A stretch of 64,000 bases of DNA, from the NCBI GenBank assembly GCA_016617855.1, contig JAECUM010003668.1, positions 62,001 to 126,000 of the forward strand. The letters are read 5' to 3'. The notes beneath the pieces are model-generated. The model had not been told where the DNA came from, did not search any database, and saw only the letters and a program-made list of their open reading frames with translations. Shown piece by piece: positions 25,335-38,999 of the stretch. The DNA comes from Megalonaias nervosa (taxonomy: Eukaryota; Mollusca; Bivalvia; Unionida; Unionidae). Position 1 is the first letter of the stretch; each line of letters starts with the position of its first letter. A program made the position numbers and the translations under genes.

Positions 25335-25830
25335 TTTTGTTATGACTCTATAGTCTTGAAACAAGTTAAAGAAAGAGCAGAACCCAAGAAGTTTTGAATA
25401 ATTGAAAATATAATTTATTTCCCTAAAATACAAAGTGGAAGTATTAAAATTATTTACAGTCTGGTGAATGAATTATGAAAGTCCTAAATATTTTATCAAT
25501 TCCAATAAGTTATGAGTGAGCTGAATGAGTTCCAAAGGTTTTCCAAATAATAGTCTGTATTGTAATGATGTATCAACAGTACAGAAGAATCACCATATTT
25601 TAATCATAAAATGTCTTTAAATGAATTCATAGTATTTCCAATACAGCTATAAATATCTTTAATTGAATTCATATTATTTCTGTATAGCTATTATTTATCC
25701 AAATAGTCTTTAAATGAATGTTAGAGTACTGCAATTCCAGTGAATGATTATATTAGATAAATAAATAAATCCTCTCAATAATACTCTTAGAAGACTTAGT
25801 TTGCTTAATACTATGGAATAATTCAATTAT
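25335..25830. repeat. Dispersed repeat family, copy 3
   Basis: The copy begins GTTATGACTCTATAGTCTTG, matching the 13395 copy, and continues with AATTTATTTCCCTAAAATAC. It lies about 600 bases beyond the end of the second + strand DIRS relic. Confidence 0.55.
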
Positions 25831-26469
25831 ACAGGTTGCTAACATGCAGTAGGAAGAATGCATTTCAGTGAATGACCTTGTGTTTTCGAAATCACTCAGA
25901 TGAGATGTTCTTTATCTGGCTAATCAGAAATTCGGACAGGCAGACTTTTCCAGAACTCATGACCTTATCTTATATGTATATTTACTTGTATTTTATAGTG
26001 CAAAATAACCTTGGAACTTACGAATGGATCTTTGCATTTGATGCATGACTTATCTTACAGTACAAACTACATTCTTAGGATTGTAGCATTGAAAAATGTT
26101 ATTATTTAAACAAACTATTATTATGAGAATAATACATGTAATATAGTTATACATAACACTTTCATCTTTTGTCTTATAGAATAACATGTTTACATTTATT
26201 TGGAAGGGCTTTTCTTCCTAAATTATTTGCAGTTTTTGCATTATATTTTTGGAACTTAACTTTTACTTGGCACTGTCACTTTCTTTTTTCTTATAGCCCA
26301 TGTACAATGGGCCTGGAATTGCAGCTTTTAGGTCCTGTGTAGCATCCATTGGGTCTTAAGGATTCTTAGCCAGTTGAAATTGGGATAATATCTGGCCTAT
26401 TTAGCCACTGGTAGGTTGGGGGAAGACTTTCATCCATAGGTTGACATGTATGGTCAGACACTTCACATG

Positions 26470-26790
26470 ATGGAGACTGGGATAAGCTCTGGCTAATTTA
26501 GCCACTGGTAGTAGGTCTGGAAATACTTTAATGATGATCAGTCTATTTATCTACATAACCACTGGCAGCCCAGGGAGAACATTAACCATGATGAGTGTGT
26601 TTATCTACATAACCACTGGCAGCCCAGGGAGAACATTAACCATGATGAGTGTGTTCATCTACATAACCACTGGTTGGCCTGGGAAACCTTTAAGGATGAT
26701 CAACCCATTTATCTACATAGTCGCTGGTAGGCCTGGAAAAACTTTAATGATAATGAGTGTGTTTATCTACATAGCCACTGGTAGGTGACA
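26470..26790. repeat. Minisatellite of about 57 bp, five imperfect copies
   Basis: Copies share GTGTTTATCTACATAACCAC followed by TGGCAGCCCAGGGAGAAC and a variable AT-rich part. The two central copies are almost identical; outer copies are diverged. The open frame across it (26531-26788) is periodic and not a gene. Confidence 0.9.
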
Positions 26791-27012
26791 GCAGAACACA
26801 AAAAAGTATATATAAACTTAAAACAGATTTTTCAAGTTGTCAATATTGCCAACTCACATGGAAATCGAGTGGTCTTGCAGAAAATAAAATATCCACCCAG
26901 TCAAATTTAATTGCAACTAATTTAACTGGCCCTGCAGTCATGTGGCTGACACTATTAACTAGCCCTCCCCAAAACCCACAGATCAGTTTGCCAGCATATA
27001 AATTAACTCCTC

Positions 27013-27342
27013 TGTGAGTGTGTGTGTGTGTGTGTGATTTGGATTTTTAATGTAGCTTTAAAAAATTTTCAGTCATAATGCTATTATGTCTGCAGTGTAG
27101 CAGTTTTTAGTTATGTTTAGCACTGGGACATCATGCCGTAGACATATAGCATGATGTCCCACCCAGTCACATTATCCTGACACCAGGCTGACCAGTCCTA
27201 ACACTAACCTCTTAATGCTGAGCACATAGCAAGGCAGCTGTTAGTACCATTTTTATAAGTCTTTGGTATGACTTGGCCGGGGTTTGAATCCGCAACCTCC
27301 CGCATCTGAGGCAGATGCTCTAACCACTAGTCCACTGGACTG
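27013..27342 (-). repeat. tRNA-derived SINE, copy B
   Basis: This is a minus-strand copy of the SINE at 1423. The tRNA-like head with A and B boxes is at the high-coordinate end, and the (CA)n tail appears here as (GT)n at 27013-27038. It shares the shared body and the AATGTAGCTTTAA-type end. Confidence 0.8.
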
Positions 27343-27344
27343 AT

Positions 27345-30050
27345 TGATACACATAACTGCCTATGCATGCACATACATATGTACACATATACTCATTTAC
27401 TATTAATGCAAAGTTTTTACAGATGATATATATATAATTACACATACTTATGTTCCAGTGGAGTTCAATACTGAAACTGTATTGACAGATGGAGTTAATT
27501 CTTTACATACCTTCCCAGTGTGTTCACTACAAAAATGTAGTTCTGCATGAATTGTAGCTATTCACAGTCCCTTAGGAAATTCTTAATTCATTTCTGTTTT
27601 CATTCATACTGATTAAATAATAAGGGACATTTAGGATTTAAACATGAAAGTTGGTTTAAATCCAGAAAGTTGAGCTTTAAAAACACTGCATGGCTGACGT
27701 TCCAATCAGTGAAACAGCCATCTGATTACTGGTAAGCACATAAAAACAAGTGCGGGAATAGTCTAAGCAAGATGACAAAACAACAAGAGGTAATTCAAGC
27801 ATTTAAAGTTATTTACAGTTGATCTGTGGCATTGTTTTGCTTTACTTATTGCAACTGACAATGACATTGTTTTCATTCTCTGTCTGTCTGTCGGTCTGTC
27901 ACTGTCTCTTTTTCAGCTTGTACTGCCAGTTTTACCATCATAGGGTAAAACTTACTTGCTCACTGACCAACCAACAGTGAGTGGAACTTGCTGTAAGGTT
28001 ATTTTATTGCAAGATAACCCATCTTCAGCTAACTTGATGGCCATATATCTATGGTCTCAAAAGATTGGAAATTTAGTTTGTGTTTTATGCCACCATTGGT
28101 AGCGACCATAAGCATAATTATTTTTCCTGCAAAAATGAAATTTTCATGGCACAATAAACATCTTCCAGTCACTTTGGAAAATGCAATAATCTATCAGATT
28201 CCATTGCTTTTGTTTAAGTTTGGTCCTGTTTTCCTTTGATGAAAGGTTATTTGTTTTTATTGAAGATTGTAGTCAGCTTCCTTTGATGAAGGTGCATGTG
28301 TTATTGAACATACCGCTAAAGGACAGCTTTGGAGGACCAGATGTCTGTTTCTTATTGTGGTGGCAACATCAAATAATTGTAGAACATTGATTGAGACTGA
28401 ATTATTTTTTGGAGTACATTTTAAAAACAAACCGAATTAGCCATCGTTTAGTTGATTGTAGCAGTTGCTTTTCCAGCCTTCAAAAGTTGGTCAGCTGTAG
28501 CTAGTCATGGAAGCACAGATCTCTGGTTGTTTGTTTTTTTTGTTGTGACATTTCTGGTGACAGATTGATGCTGCCTTCCACGCACGTGTCAGAAATTTAA
28601 AAGAAAGGCCGAGAGACGATGAATGCACAGGTGTTCTGCTCTATTTTGACGGATTGCTACAGAAAATATCAGTGTTCTGAAGGTCTTAATTCTATGAGTG
28701 AAAAGAAGAGGAATTTTACTTACCATACACATACAGAGGTCAGTCAGAATAAATATATGTATTACTTGCAAGTGGGTGATAATCTGGCACTATTTTGTCT
28801 GAAAGATCCATTATGAGATAATGCGTTGGCCCGTTGATCGCCACTACCAGAAATGTTAACAAAAAAAAAATGCAGAGATCTCACAGCATACAGTACTCAG
28901 GTTAGGTATCAGAATAAGCAGATTATGATATAAAAATGGACTGTTAAGATGGTTAGTCAATTTGAAAAAATTGTTTATCTAAACAATATATAAATTCCAG
29001 TGCATTTTATATCAAGTTTGCAGCTTTCTTTCATGGTGCCTCTGAATTTCTTCACTCCAACCCAAGTTGTATATACAAGTTTAAACAACCAACAATGCTG
29101 GGGGTGGGGAATTGCCAGATGGTATATTTTGTCGCCAGTAAGGAAAACAAATTGCAATTTGCAGCATTGGCAAAGCCCAGTGTGATCCCTGAATAAAACT
29201 TTTACATGTTATTTTTTCATACTTTTAAGAAGAAAAGCTTTTTTTTCATGTACGAGATAAATATATGTATATGAAATTACAGGAGCCATGCCATGATCAT
29301 CTTATATTAAAATTCAACCACTGTTTCTTCCCCAAAAATGATAATAAACTTTTACATGTTACTTTTCATACTTTTAAGAAAAAAATAAAAATTCTGTCTA
29401 TGAGAAAAGTACATGTATATGAAATTTCAGGAGCCACACGAAAAATCGTGTTGTATCAGAATTCCTGTTATAATGGAGCGTGCTATAGCGGGGTCACACT
29501 GTACTTGAATTAGATACATAAATTCATTGAATACCTTTTTCTTCCTGCCCCCTTCTCTCATGTGTACAGGACAAAATAGGAGGAAATATTTGGAACAAAA
29601 GAGAAAAAAGAATTTGGGTTTGATGAAACATTTGAAACTGAACTTACACCAAGTAATCTACAAGAATCTAGGTCATTGTAACAGTATGTGTACATTTTCC
29701 ATGGGATTACAGTGTTCACCAATGATGCAAAGCTGCAATAGCCTGTCAAGATTATACTGTAAAAACCTATAATAAGGTTCAAAACCAGTATTTTTAAATA
29801 TTATTCTATTTCAGCCTCACGCCCCCCCCTCTCTCTCTCTCTCATCCTATACGGGTGAAAGTCAATGAAAAAATGTGCAGGTCTGTGAATGGTGGTGAAA
29901 TTTAGTGACAAACTGACCAACAGAAATGGAACTATATTTTGAAACGAACATATTTGAGCAGGGATGTGAAGAGTTCATTCGCTCTGTCAGTACACATTTG
30001 ACTGTAGTAAAAAATTACTGAATTGGAAATGCTAGAATGTGTATTTCTAT
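27345..30050. other. Gene-free intronic stretch
   Basis: No supported exon or RNA gene. A loosely duplicated segment of about 100 bases occurs at 29190-29310 and 29340-29440 (both contain AAACTTTTACATGTTA and ATGTATATGAAATT). A C/T-rich run lies at 29821-29844. Confidence 0.45.
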
Positions 30051-30055
30051 ATGAT

Positions 30056-30212
30056 ATAAATGTATGTATAGTATGTATGCTGTATATTGATATACCACTT
30101 TTATAGATTTTTCATAAAAAGGAAATTAGGCAAGCCTCCTTTCCTTTTAATGAAAAATTTATACATCTCATGGCATATCACTGATACAGCATACATACTA
30201 TACATGTATATG
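30056..30212. repeat. Imperfect 150-bp palindrome (MITE-like)
   Basis: The left arm contains ATGTATAGTATGTATGCTGT and later TTTTTCATAAAAAGGAAA. The right arm holds their reverse complements in mirror order. The centre is near GGCAAGCC. The DNA could form a long hairpin, which fits a small inverted-repeat element. Confidence 0.8.
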
Positions 30213-30390
30213 TATGTATATCTATATATATAGGTAGATAGATGGGTATTATTTTCGTTATATCAGCACTACTTTTATGTTTTCCCATCTGATTTTAATT
30301 TTGTTTGCCATAGCAGAGTAATAGAGAATAAAGCACAATACTTTTATAGAACTTGATATTTTCAGTACATGCATGTAAAGAAGGAAAGCA

Positions 30391-30780
<390 letters not shown>

Positions 30781-31012
30781 AGCAATTTTTGCCAAGATAG
30801 CAATACATATTTCTATATGAGTAATAGCCACAAGTTGAAAATGGAATATCAACACCAAGAACACTAAACTTGCATTTAAATTTAGCTGAATATCTGGAAG
30901 ACTGTACCCATGACCTGTATATCTATTGGATATTGCCAGGTTTCAAAGTTTCATTTAGGTATTTATAGTACAGAGTTTCAAACGAGTGTCTCTTAGTAGC
31001 ATTTATTTTCAG

Positions 31013-31184
31013 ATCCCATTGCCTACAGGTCAGATGCTGGTGGTCCGGGTGAACCGCTTTTGCTTTTCAAATCAGAAACTTCTGTAAATGAAGTGGATGC
31101 AGACTCTGCTGAAGTAACACCAGGACCGACTGTTGTTCGCAGTTACTTCCCAGAGACATGGCTTTGGGACCTGCATATTTTAGG
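31013..31184 (+). CDS. A2M-like gene, exon 5 of 7 (start of A2M domain)
   Basis: The acceptor is TTTATTTTCAG and the donor GGTATAC. The first two bases finish the codon begun in the 12958 exon, and it ends in phase 2. The peptide holds a Gly/Pro/acidic linker and then VVRSYFPETWLWDLHIL. The VR.YFPETW.WD motif is the signature at the start of the A2M domain in alpha-2-macroglobulins, CD109, TEPs and complement C3-like proteins. This is the strongest family evidence with the next exon. In these secreted or GPI-anchored proteins, cleavage in the bait region exposes a reactive thioester. Confidence 0.9.
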
Positions 31185-31369
31185 GTATACCCACTTTGCA
31201 ATAGATCCTTTACTCATGCATGTACCAGTGATGTTAAAATCCTTCACATTTTGTCCCTCATGGTTGGTCACATACCATACTGAGGTCCTGTCTTCAAGGT
31301 CGGGTTTCATTCTGCCTTATAACTCTTAAACTGATTGAAATAAGAGGAGTGAAACCAGGTATCATTGAT

Positions 31370-31800
31370 ATCTTTTATAGAAGGTGCAATTATGTATCTT
31401 TAGTAGAAGGTTGATTAGGTATCTTTGTTAGACGGTACAATTATGTATCTTTATTAGATGGTGTGATTATGTATCTTTGATAGAAAGTATGATTATGTAT
31501 CTTTATTAAATGGTATGATTATATATCTTTAGTAGAAATTATGATTATGTATCTTTATTAGATGGTACAATTATGTATATTTTTAAAATGGTAAAATTAT
31601 GTATCTTTATTAGATGGTACAACTATGTATCTATAGCAGAAGGTATGATTATGTATGTTTATTAGAGGGTATGATTATGTATCTTTATTTAAAGGTACAA
31701 TTATGTATCTTTATTAGATTGTACTATTATGTATCTTTTGTTGAAGGTATGATTATGTATCTTTAGTAGAAGGTATGATTATATATCTTTATTAATAACA
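31370..31800. repeat. Minisatellite of about 26 bp, ~16 copies
   Basis: Variants of ATTATGTATCTTTATTAGA then TGGTAC or AGGTATG are repeated head to tail. The array begins about 190 bases after the 31013 exon's donor. Confidence 0.93.
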
Positions 31801-32734
31801 GTTCTGAACATTTTTAAAGTCAGGGTCGCAGATCAAGTACTTTTCTGTTCCCTTCAGCTCTGTAATTCTGAACACCCTGGAGATAGAGACATGAAACTTG
31901 GTTCACTTGTGTACATGTACCAGGTCATGTGTTTAACATTATTTATTTGTTTGTTTCTATGCAACAAGTCCGAAGTCAATGAGTTGCATAAAGCTTTATA
32001 CATTTATGTATAGCACTTCCCTGATTTCAGGCCATATCCAAATACCACTCTGACCAGTCTCTTGCCACCATCATTTACCTCCAGCGAAGTCAAATTTATA
32101 TGTAGCAGTTGATTTGATAATTATCATTCCAATTCACTTTTCACCATTGCCATCTGCCATCCACCATGCCCAACGAATGTACAAATGAAATGTATATAAT
32201 GATCACCAACTGTGAACATCTGCCATGTTTATCAGGCAGATCAATTCAGTTAGTGAATTATTATTCCCAAAGGACTGATGCATATTAAAATCTAGTTTCT
32301 GCCACAAATGACCATGTATTAACTGCCTCTGGACACAAGAATTCATGCCCCATGATTGTGAATTTCACCTAAAACATCAGCTGTATAGACAACAAAGAAA
32401 CACCTGCACTACTTCTAAGTGATGTCATTCTTTATCATAATGGCTCGTGGCTGTGTTACATCTAAAACTATATGGTGAAGGAGGCTGCACATAGGAACTA
32501 TCCCCAAGGTACCCCAACTAGACGAGACAAGAGAACCAGCAAGTCAGAACACTAAATGCACCAACCACATTAGTGATGTTGCTACCAGCCCCAGCATAGT
32601 TAGCTGCCTGATAACACTAACAATAAGAAATATCATGTGCTAACACCAAATTCAATCTTCCCTGAAAGACAAAATAATACATTCCAAACGTATATCATAA
32701 AGACACATGGAAGTAACCCTTCCCTTGCCAACAC

Positions 32735-32860
32735 TAGGTGGCCAGCTGTATCCTGAATGTTTACTGGTTTAAGCACTAGGTGGTCAGCTGTATCCTGAAT
32801 GTTTACTGGTTTAAACACTAGGTGGCCAGTTGTATCCTGAATGTTTTCTGGTTTAAGCAC
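32735..32860. repeat. 41-bp tandem repeat, three copies
   Basis: Three copies contain CACTAGGTGGCCAGCTGTAT followed by CCTGAATGTTTACTGGTTTAA. The minus-strand frame is periodic and not a gene. Confidence 0.92.
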
Positions 32861-32869
32861 TTGCTCAAG

Positions 32870-34200
32870 ACTGTTAACAGTGTCTTAAGAATCCACTTTC
32901 TTTTCTATTCACACCATTCATCAAAATTTTAGATTGGTTTGGAAAGGGTTGATCAGAGTTTTGTATGCAACATTTGTGATTTGTTCAGTGAATTCATATT
33001 TCTGCCATTCATTATTGTCCCTGTTATATCTATCAGTAAGACTCACATGATGGTTTTCACCATTGTATTTTTAATTAGCACTGTAAACACTGTGGTTTAT
33101 CTATGCATTTCTTTTATAGGTGTTCTCAGTATGTGAATTTTGCCTTTCTATGTTTTTATGCAAGTTGTCTTTTCTTTTTATCATTTCAGTAATGTAAGTG
33201 ATGTTCAGTAACTATTGCTATAGGCCACAAAGGATAACTATGAGATGATTGTTGCATGCGTGAAACGCTTGTCATCACACCTATGCAGTGTTTGTTTATC
33301 ATCTTAAAGAAACACCTCAAAGGCCAGGAAAAGAGGTCCCATTCCAAATGATTGGGCCAGTATGTTTTGGGTATTCATCCAGACTTACAGTTGTTAGGAG
33401 CATTATGGGAAGGTGTAGTTATACTACCTCCATACTCGGTGAAGATTTCTATAACTGTACTGATAGTGATCCCCATGGAAGATTGTTTCTTTCAATTCTG
33501 TCCATACCATACTTTGTTGGAGTCACGTATATGACATTGGCTAGAGCCATGGATGTCATCAAACTAATTAGAGGAAACAGGATGGTTGAGAAACCAGAAT
33601 TCTGAGAATGCAATTTGGCATCTGGGCTGGGTCAAGTTAAATGCCATGCACCATAAGGTGCCCCTGCAGCCAGCCTACCGTTGAGCCATCCAGCCAAGCT
33701 GCATATAGGTTTAGTGGGCAAAAATCTCATATTTGACTGGTGAACTGTACATAACCAACAGTTTCTGACAGCAATGATGGGCTACACTTGGCCATCCACT
33801 CCATCCATCCATTCAGCCAGTCAATCAGATGCTTTATGCTGAAACAATATAGTGGAACAGCCACACAATTGGTGCTGCCTATTTAGCTGTCTGGTCTGGC
33901 CTGACCAGCCATTCTAGAACAACATCCTCCAACTGGACCCAGTTCAGTGTTGGATGTAGCACTGCTGGCATTGCAAGCATACCTGGTAGCTAACTGTTAC
34001 ACAGTGCATGGTGACACAGCGTCATCACTGTCATATACTGCAAAAACACTCAATAAGTATTAGTTCAGAATATGAACAACCTACTTTCTCTCTCTCTGCA
34101 GTTTAGGGTGGATAATCAGTGTGGGAAAGTTTGACCTTGTCTCTTTTCAGCGTTTTTATTTATCTAACTTTGTAGTTTCTAACTTGTAACAACCTGGTTT
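32870..34200. other. Stretch with no supported gene
   Basis: The 105-codon frame at 33288-33605 has no motif I know and no splice sites in phase with the host exons. It may be part of the DIRS-like relic that begins near 34.2 kb. Tetranucleotide-like CATC/CAGC runs occur at 33790-33830. Confidence 0.35.
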
Positions 34201-34217
34201 GTCTTCCTTCCAATGCA

Positions 34218-34640
34218 TTGACTGAAATGTTCATGAGTCAGAGGCATTACTACCAGAATATACATTATGGTGAGAGAGTTTCTTCAGCTCCTTTGCCTGT
34301 TCAATGCAGCAGGAGACTTGTTCCGTCTCAGCTGCCTTTACAGGTTCCCTCTGAAGATGGACATTTTAGCAGAGTGGCATACTATCTACTAGCTGTAGGA
34401 ATACTGTTAGAAGTCCACCAATCTGAAGGCACTGTTTGTACAGATGCCAGATTTTGGGTTGGGGGCACAGTTGCTACCATGCTTCTGGATGGTCAGTGGC
34501 AAGTGAATGGTGCAAGAGGAGGCTCTTTACATGATTCTCTTGGAAATGAAAGCCATTCTTAATGCCTCTCATATCTTGGAGGGAGCACATCCAACGGAAG
34601 AAAGTTTTGATAATATGTGTCTGACAGCTAGGACATGGTG
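34218..34640 (+). pseudogene. DIRS-like RNase H fragment
   Basis: Contains CTDARFWVGGTVATMLLDGQ, the DIRS/gypsy RNase H start (first catalytic Asp). After a shift there is an LEMKAILNASHI-type helix near 34540-34580. It is similar in layout to the relic at 20.6 kb but isolated. Confidence 0.65.
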
Positions 34641-35139
34641 AACTACCTCTTCAGATTATTTGGGACAAAGTTACTGGAGCTTTGCCTTATTGTATGGGAA
34701 TTCCTTTGTTGATATGTCCACTACCATATATGTATGAAAGTCTGATACATGTTAGAACATCATGGGCAATCCATTATCAAGGATAGACCAACTTCTTCAT
34801 ATGAAGTGGTTTCTGTATCCATCTGGTTTTCACCAAGTTGACTGGCTTCTTGTTTTCTCTTTGAGAACAAAATATTAGCTCCTGTAATGATTGAGTAACA
34901 CCATTCCATGATTCCCAACGTGTTCAGACATCCTGGAAGGGATGATATTAGTCGCAACAGGGATATTTCTGATTTGTTGGCCAATTTCAGTTTATTCAGG
35001 TATTGCTCAATTGCCTTGCTCACCAACTGGAATCTACCTCAGTCTTAACATGGCTCAGCTTGGACATTTCTGAGCCCCGGTCTTTGACCTTGATGAAACA
35101 GTTATCATACAGCTTTCTGACAGCACTAGCTTCCAGAAG

Positions 35140-35395
35140 CGTGAGTGAGCTGCACTGTCCATTGATCTGAACTACATGCAGTGTGAGTGAGCTGCACTGT
35201 CCATTGATCTGAACTACATGCAGTGTGAGTGAGCTGCACTGTCCATTGATCTGAACTACATGCAGTGTGAGTGAGCTGCATGCACTGTCCATTGATCTGA
35301 ACTACATGCAGTGTGAGTGAGCTGCATTGTCCATTGATCTGAACTACATGCAATTTGAGTGAGCTGCATGCACTGTTCATGATCTGAACTATGTT
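35140..35395. repeat. 40-bp minisatellite, about six copies
   Basis: The unit is GTGAGTGAGCTGCACTGTCC plus ATTGATCTGAACTACATGCA. Two copies carry a TGCA insertion that shifts the frame, which explains the overlapping minus-strand open frames here. Confidence 0.96.
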
Positions 35396-35399
35396 CAGT

Positions 35400-36900
35400 T
35401 TTATTCAGACAGCTGAGTCATGCCAATGATGCAACCTGACTTTGTCTCTAAAAACAGATTAACATTTACAGGCCATGAAAAAAAAACTGTTCATCTCCTT
35501 TCCTTAGTTGACATATCAAGAGAGGCAATGCTGCATTTTGCACTCTCATATGGTGTCTGAGGCACACAGGGAACATGTTTGATACCAGTCAGATGCTATC
35601 AGAGGCACACAGGGAACATCTTTAAGTGTTTCCCTTTACGCACGATTGTGCATCAGGGACGCATGCTGGAGAAAATTGATGCACATGTTTTGTTGCCATG
35701 CATTTTTTTGATGCAAAGGATTTGCAAAATGCAATCAGGATTTATTTAATATTCAATGCTTTGGATGAGGGATGGCATTGTGTATACTTCTTGCTTAGTC
35801 ATAGTCTGGTTCCATGTTTCTTATGCTCCCTGCATTGCACTTTGCTATACGGAGCATACGAAACAGAGAACTAGACTAGCATTGGCAATGTTATGATGGA
35901 GTAGCTTCCCCTAATCTCACAAGCTCACACGACTTCCATCGAGCTCAGCAAGATGTTGTCCAGATGTTTAACCTCATTGCTCGTTGCACTAGAAAGTGAT
36001 CTCCAGATTAAAAGTGCATGCATTAAGAATCATTAGCCACGAAAGTGAAAGAAGCTGAACACAAAAGAGTAACTGTGGATCTAACTTTAATGAAAAATGG
36101 AGAAAATAATTCCCTTGACTGGAATACGGCACGTCCATTGGGATTACTGGTGTGACTTCTGATTGCGTGATTGAGAAGACTGCAAAAGTGAATAATCCTT
36201 TCATGACAGGGTTTAAAAATTTGTAAAAAATCTGCCCTTGTTCGCCACAAGATATCTGTAGAACACATTATCACCCAAGACATTCTTTCACAACAAAGAA
36301 ATCAGTAAACTTGCAGAGACAAATCCATTATTTGGATTACAAAGTCATGGGGTCATTGCAGATTTTGTTGGTTTTTAACTTTGCTGCAACGAAAGAAAGA
36401 TCTAAAAGTTCAAGTGTAACTTATTAAAGAAAAGAGGAATCATTAGCCTCTTTGATTTTTGGATAAATGAGTTTTAGGACAAAGTACAATGAAACCGATG
36501 ATAGTACACATTTTATGACAGGCAGTAAATTAACTGTCATTTGGTTAAAAATGTTTATTTGGCTTTTTGTATTGGCTTATATGTAATGTGTTGGTCTATA
36601 ATATTGCTACAAAAAGGTTATAAGGAGACTGTTAAAAGTACAACTTTAAACTAAAAGGAAAATGAACTAATAAAATTATCCTAAGTATGGACAATACATT
36701 TATGTGTTAATTGTGCATGTTGGTTTATTTTTATTTTAAAGAGAGAGAATGTTGTGCAAATTGCAGTATCCTATTTCAAACAGAAAAAGCATGGGTCAGA
36801 TGAAAATTTGTCAGTACATTTTTGACCCTCACATTTTTTATTTGACCCCCAGTTTTGACACCAAGGGTTTTTTTCCACACTCAATTTTACACCCTTGGGG
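35400..36900. other. Gene-free intronic stretch
   Basis: No exon, RNA gene or array recognised. Open frames at 35989-36283 show no family motif. Confidence 0.4.
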
Positions 36901-36924
36901 GATAAACTGATCTTTGGTGCCTCT

Positions 36925-37205
36925 CCTATCAGAGGCACACATTTAACATCAGTGGTACCTGAAAGAGGCACACAGGGAACATCAGTGGTGCCTGTCAGGC
37001 ACACAGGAAACATCTGTGGTACCTATCAAGGCTGTCAGAGGCACACAGGGAACAAATGTGGTGCCTATCAGAGACTGTTGGAGACACACAGGGAACATCT
37101 GTGGTACCTGTCAGAGACTGTCAGAGGCACATAGGGAACATCTGTGGTACCTGTCAGAGACCGTCAGAGGTACATAGGGAACATCTGTGATGCCTATCAG
37201 AGGCT
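36925..37205. repeat. Minisatellite of about 40 bp, about eight copies
   Basis: Copies carry CAGAGGCACACAGGGAACAT followed by CTGTGGTACCTGTCAGAGACTG. Two isolated related phrases at about 35560-35620 suggest an older scattered copy. Confidence 0.93.
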
Positions 37206-37209
37206 CTTC

Positions 37210-38990
37210 ATAATTATTAAGAATGGAAAATAATACATAACCCTGCAAGTGTATCATGGGTAAAGTGGTTTATTAGATTGGCATACACTGAATTCTTGCG
37301 GGATCAGTTATGTCTTATGAATATTTCGGCATATGAAATACAAATGATTTTGATGGGCTTGGCCTTCAGTATTGTTTAAAATTGAGACATAGTAGAGCTG
37401 GCTGGCATACCCACAGGAGAGAATTGAATCTTGTTGGACCACTGGTAGCTGCCCTGATATTTACCATGCCCAATTCATGATGGCACAAACTCAGTTCCTG
37501 GCATGACCTTATAGCTTTTGCCAAATTCAATTTTTTCAGGAATCTCTTTCACATGAATATAAATGCATATTCTTCAGTTGTGTTGCCTTCACACTAGAAG
37601 AAGCTCATCCTTTTCAATTGAGCAGTTATCATATTCGAAGAGGTTGATGATGGTAGAGTTAGGATGATTATGCATTTCCTATTTCTCATACATATTCCCC
37701 TAATGTTTATTTGATTGGCTAATGTATTCGATAGAGAAGGGAAATATTTTAATAAATCATGTTTTTCTGTGAATACTTAACTGGTCACACTATCAGTCTG
37801 TCCCACTCTTCCCTACAAAAGCAAGTATCCTGTTGTAGGTTTGACTGTAGCGTAAACTAGTAAACAGCCGGGATACAAGTGGCAACCTTCCAGGGTAGTC
37901 TGTAAGAGCTACTTCTTTCATTTATATATCTGGTTGGAAAAATGGTTGTTCATATTTATCAAGGGCTGGATTCAGAGGTAGCAGAAGTCATTTTCTAATG
38001 TTAATATGATTAAAAGTATTTTTTTTTCGAGAAATATAATTTACTGTACAATTTTTATATCCTTTTCACTGAAATGAAAAATTCTAACACCTTAATGACT
38101 GTGTGAGGGAGTTATGTTGTAGACGGTGAAAATGATACAGAAAAGGAGCAAATGTGTCCACACATGTGATACAACCATGATTTCAAACCAGTAGATTTAC
38201 ATATCTTGATCAGTAGAATAGCTTCTAAACCAGTGGATTATTTTATCAGCATAAATTTTATGTTTCAAGGGGACTGAAAACAAAAAAGTACTTTTTTAAT
38301 AGTAGTAGATTGCAACTATAAAACAATATGTGTGTTGGTCGCCCTCTTGGGTGTAGACTGTCTTGTGATTCTTGGAATCCTGGAATCTTTCTTAGGAGCA
38401 TAAGATCAACAAACCTGGAGAAAAAAATGAACACCTTGACATTCTAAAAGAGTAAACAAATATAAATTATGGATTTCTTTGTGGAAAAGTAGACTTAGTT
38501 GCCATTTGCTAGTTGAGTGTACAGTGTAACATAGCAGCCTGCTGGTTACTTTTGGTTACCATAGATACTGTTATGGACCATGGAATGCACACAATGAATG
38601 GACTGACTGACCTGGAATTGTCTATAAATATGTGAAAAGTCTTTAATGAGAATCCATTAATTTTTTGTATTTATCTATGCATTATTTTTAAAAATCTACT
38701 GGTTGGATTTACCTCTTTCTTTTAATAATCCACTGGTTGGATTTACCTATATCTGTCTTTCTCTCCATCTACCAATCTATTTGCCTATTCAATATATCTA
38801 TCTATTGATGTATCTTTATATTCATCTGTCTGTCCATCAGTCCATCCATCTTTATGTTTGTCAATCTGCCCATCCATCTGTCCATCCATCCAACCAACCA
38901 ACGAACCAACTAACCAATCAACAAATGAACCAATTAAATGAACCTTGATCATTCACCATTTTCTTGTACAAAATTGTATGGGTAGTCAAG
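37210..38990. other. Gene-free intronic stretch with simple-sequence region
   Basis: Nothing coding is supported. Around 38750-38930 the sequence is a degenerate (ATCTGTCC)/(CATC) and (ACCAACCA) low-complexity run. Confidence 0.45.
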
Positions 38991-38999
38991 GGAGCACTG

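Noticed and set aside
33288..33605. A 105-codon + frame between repeats
   Set aside because: No motif, no matching splice sites; probably chance or decayed retroelement.
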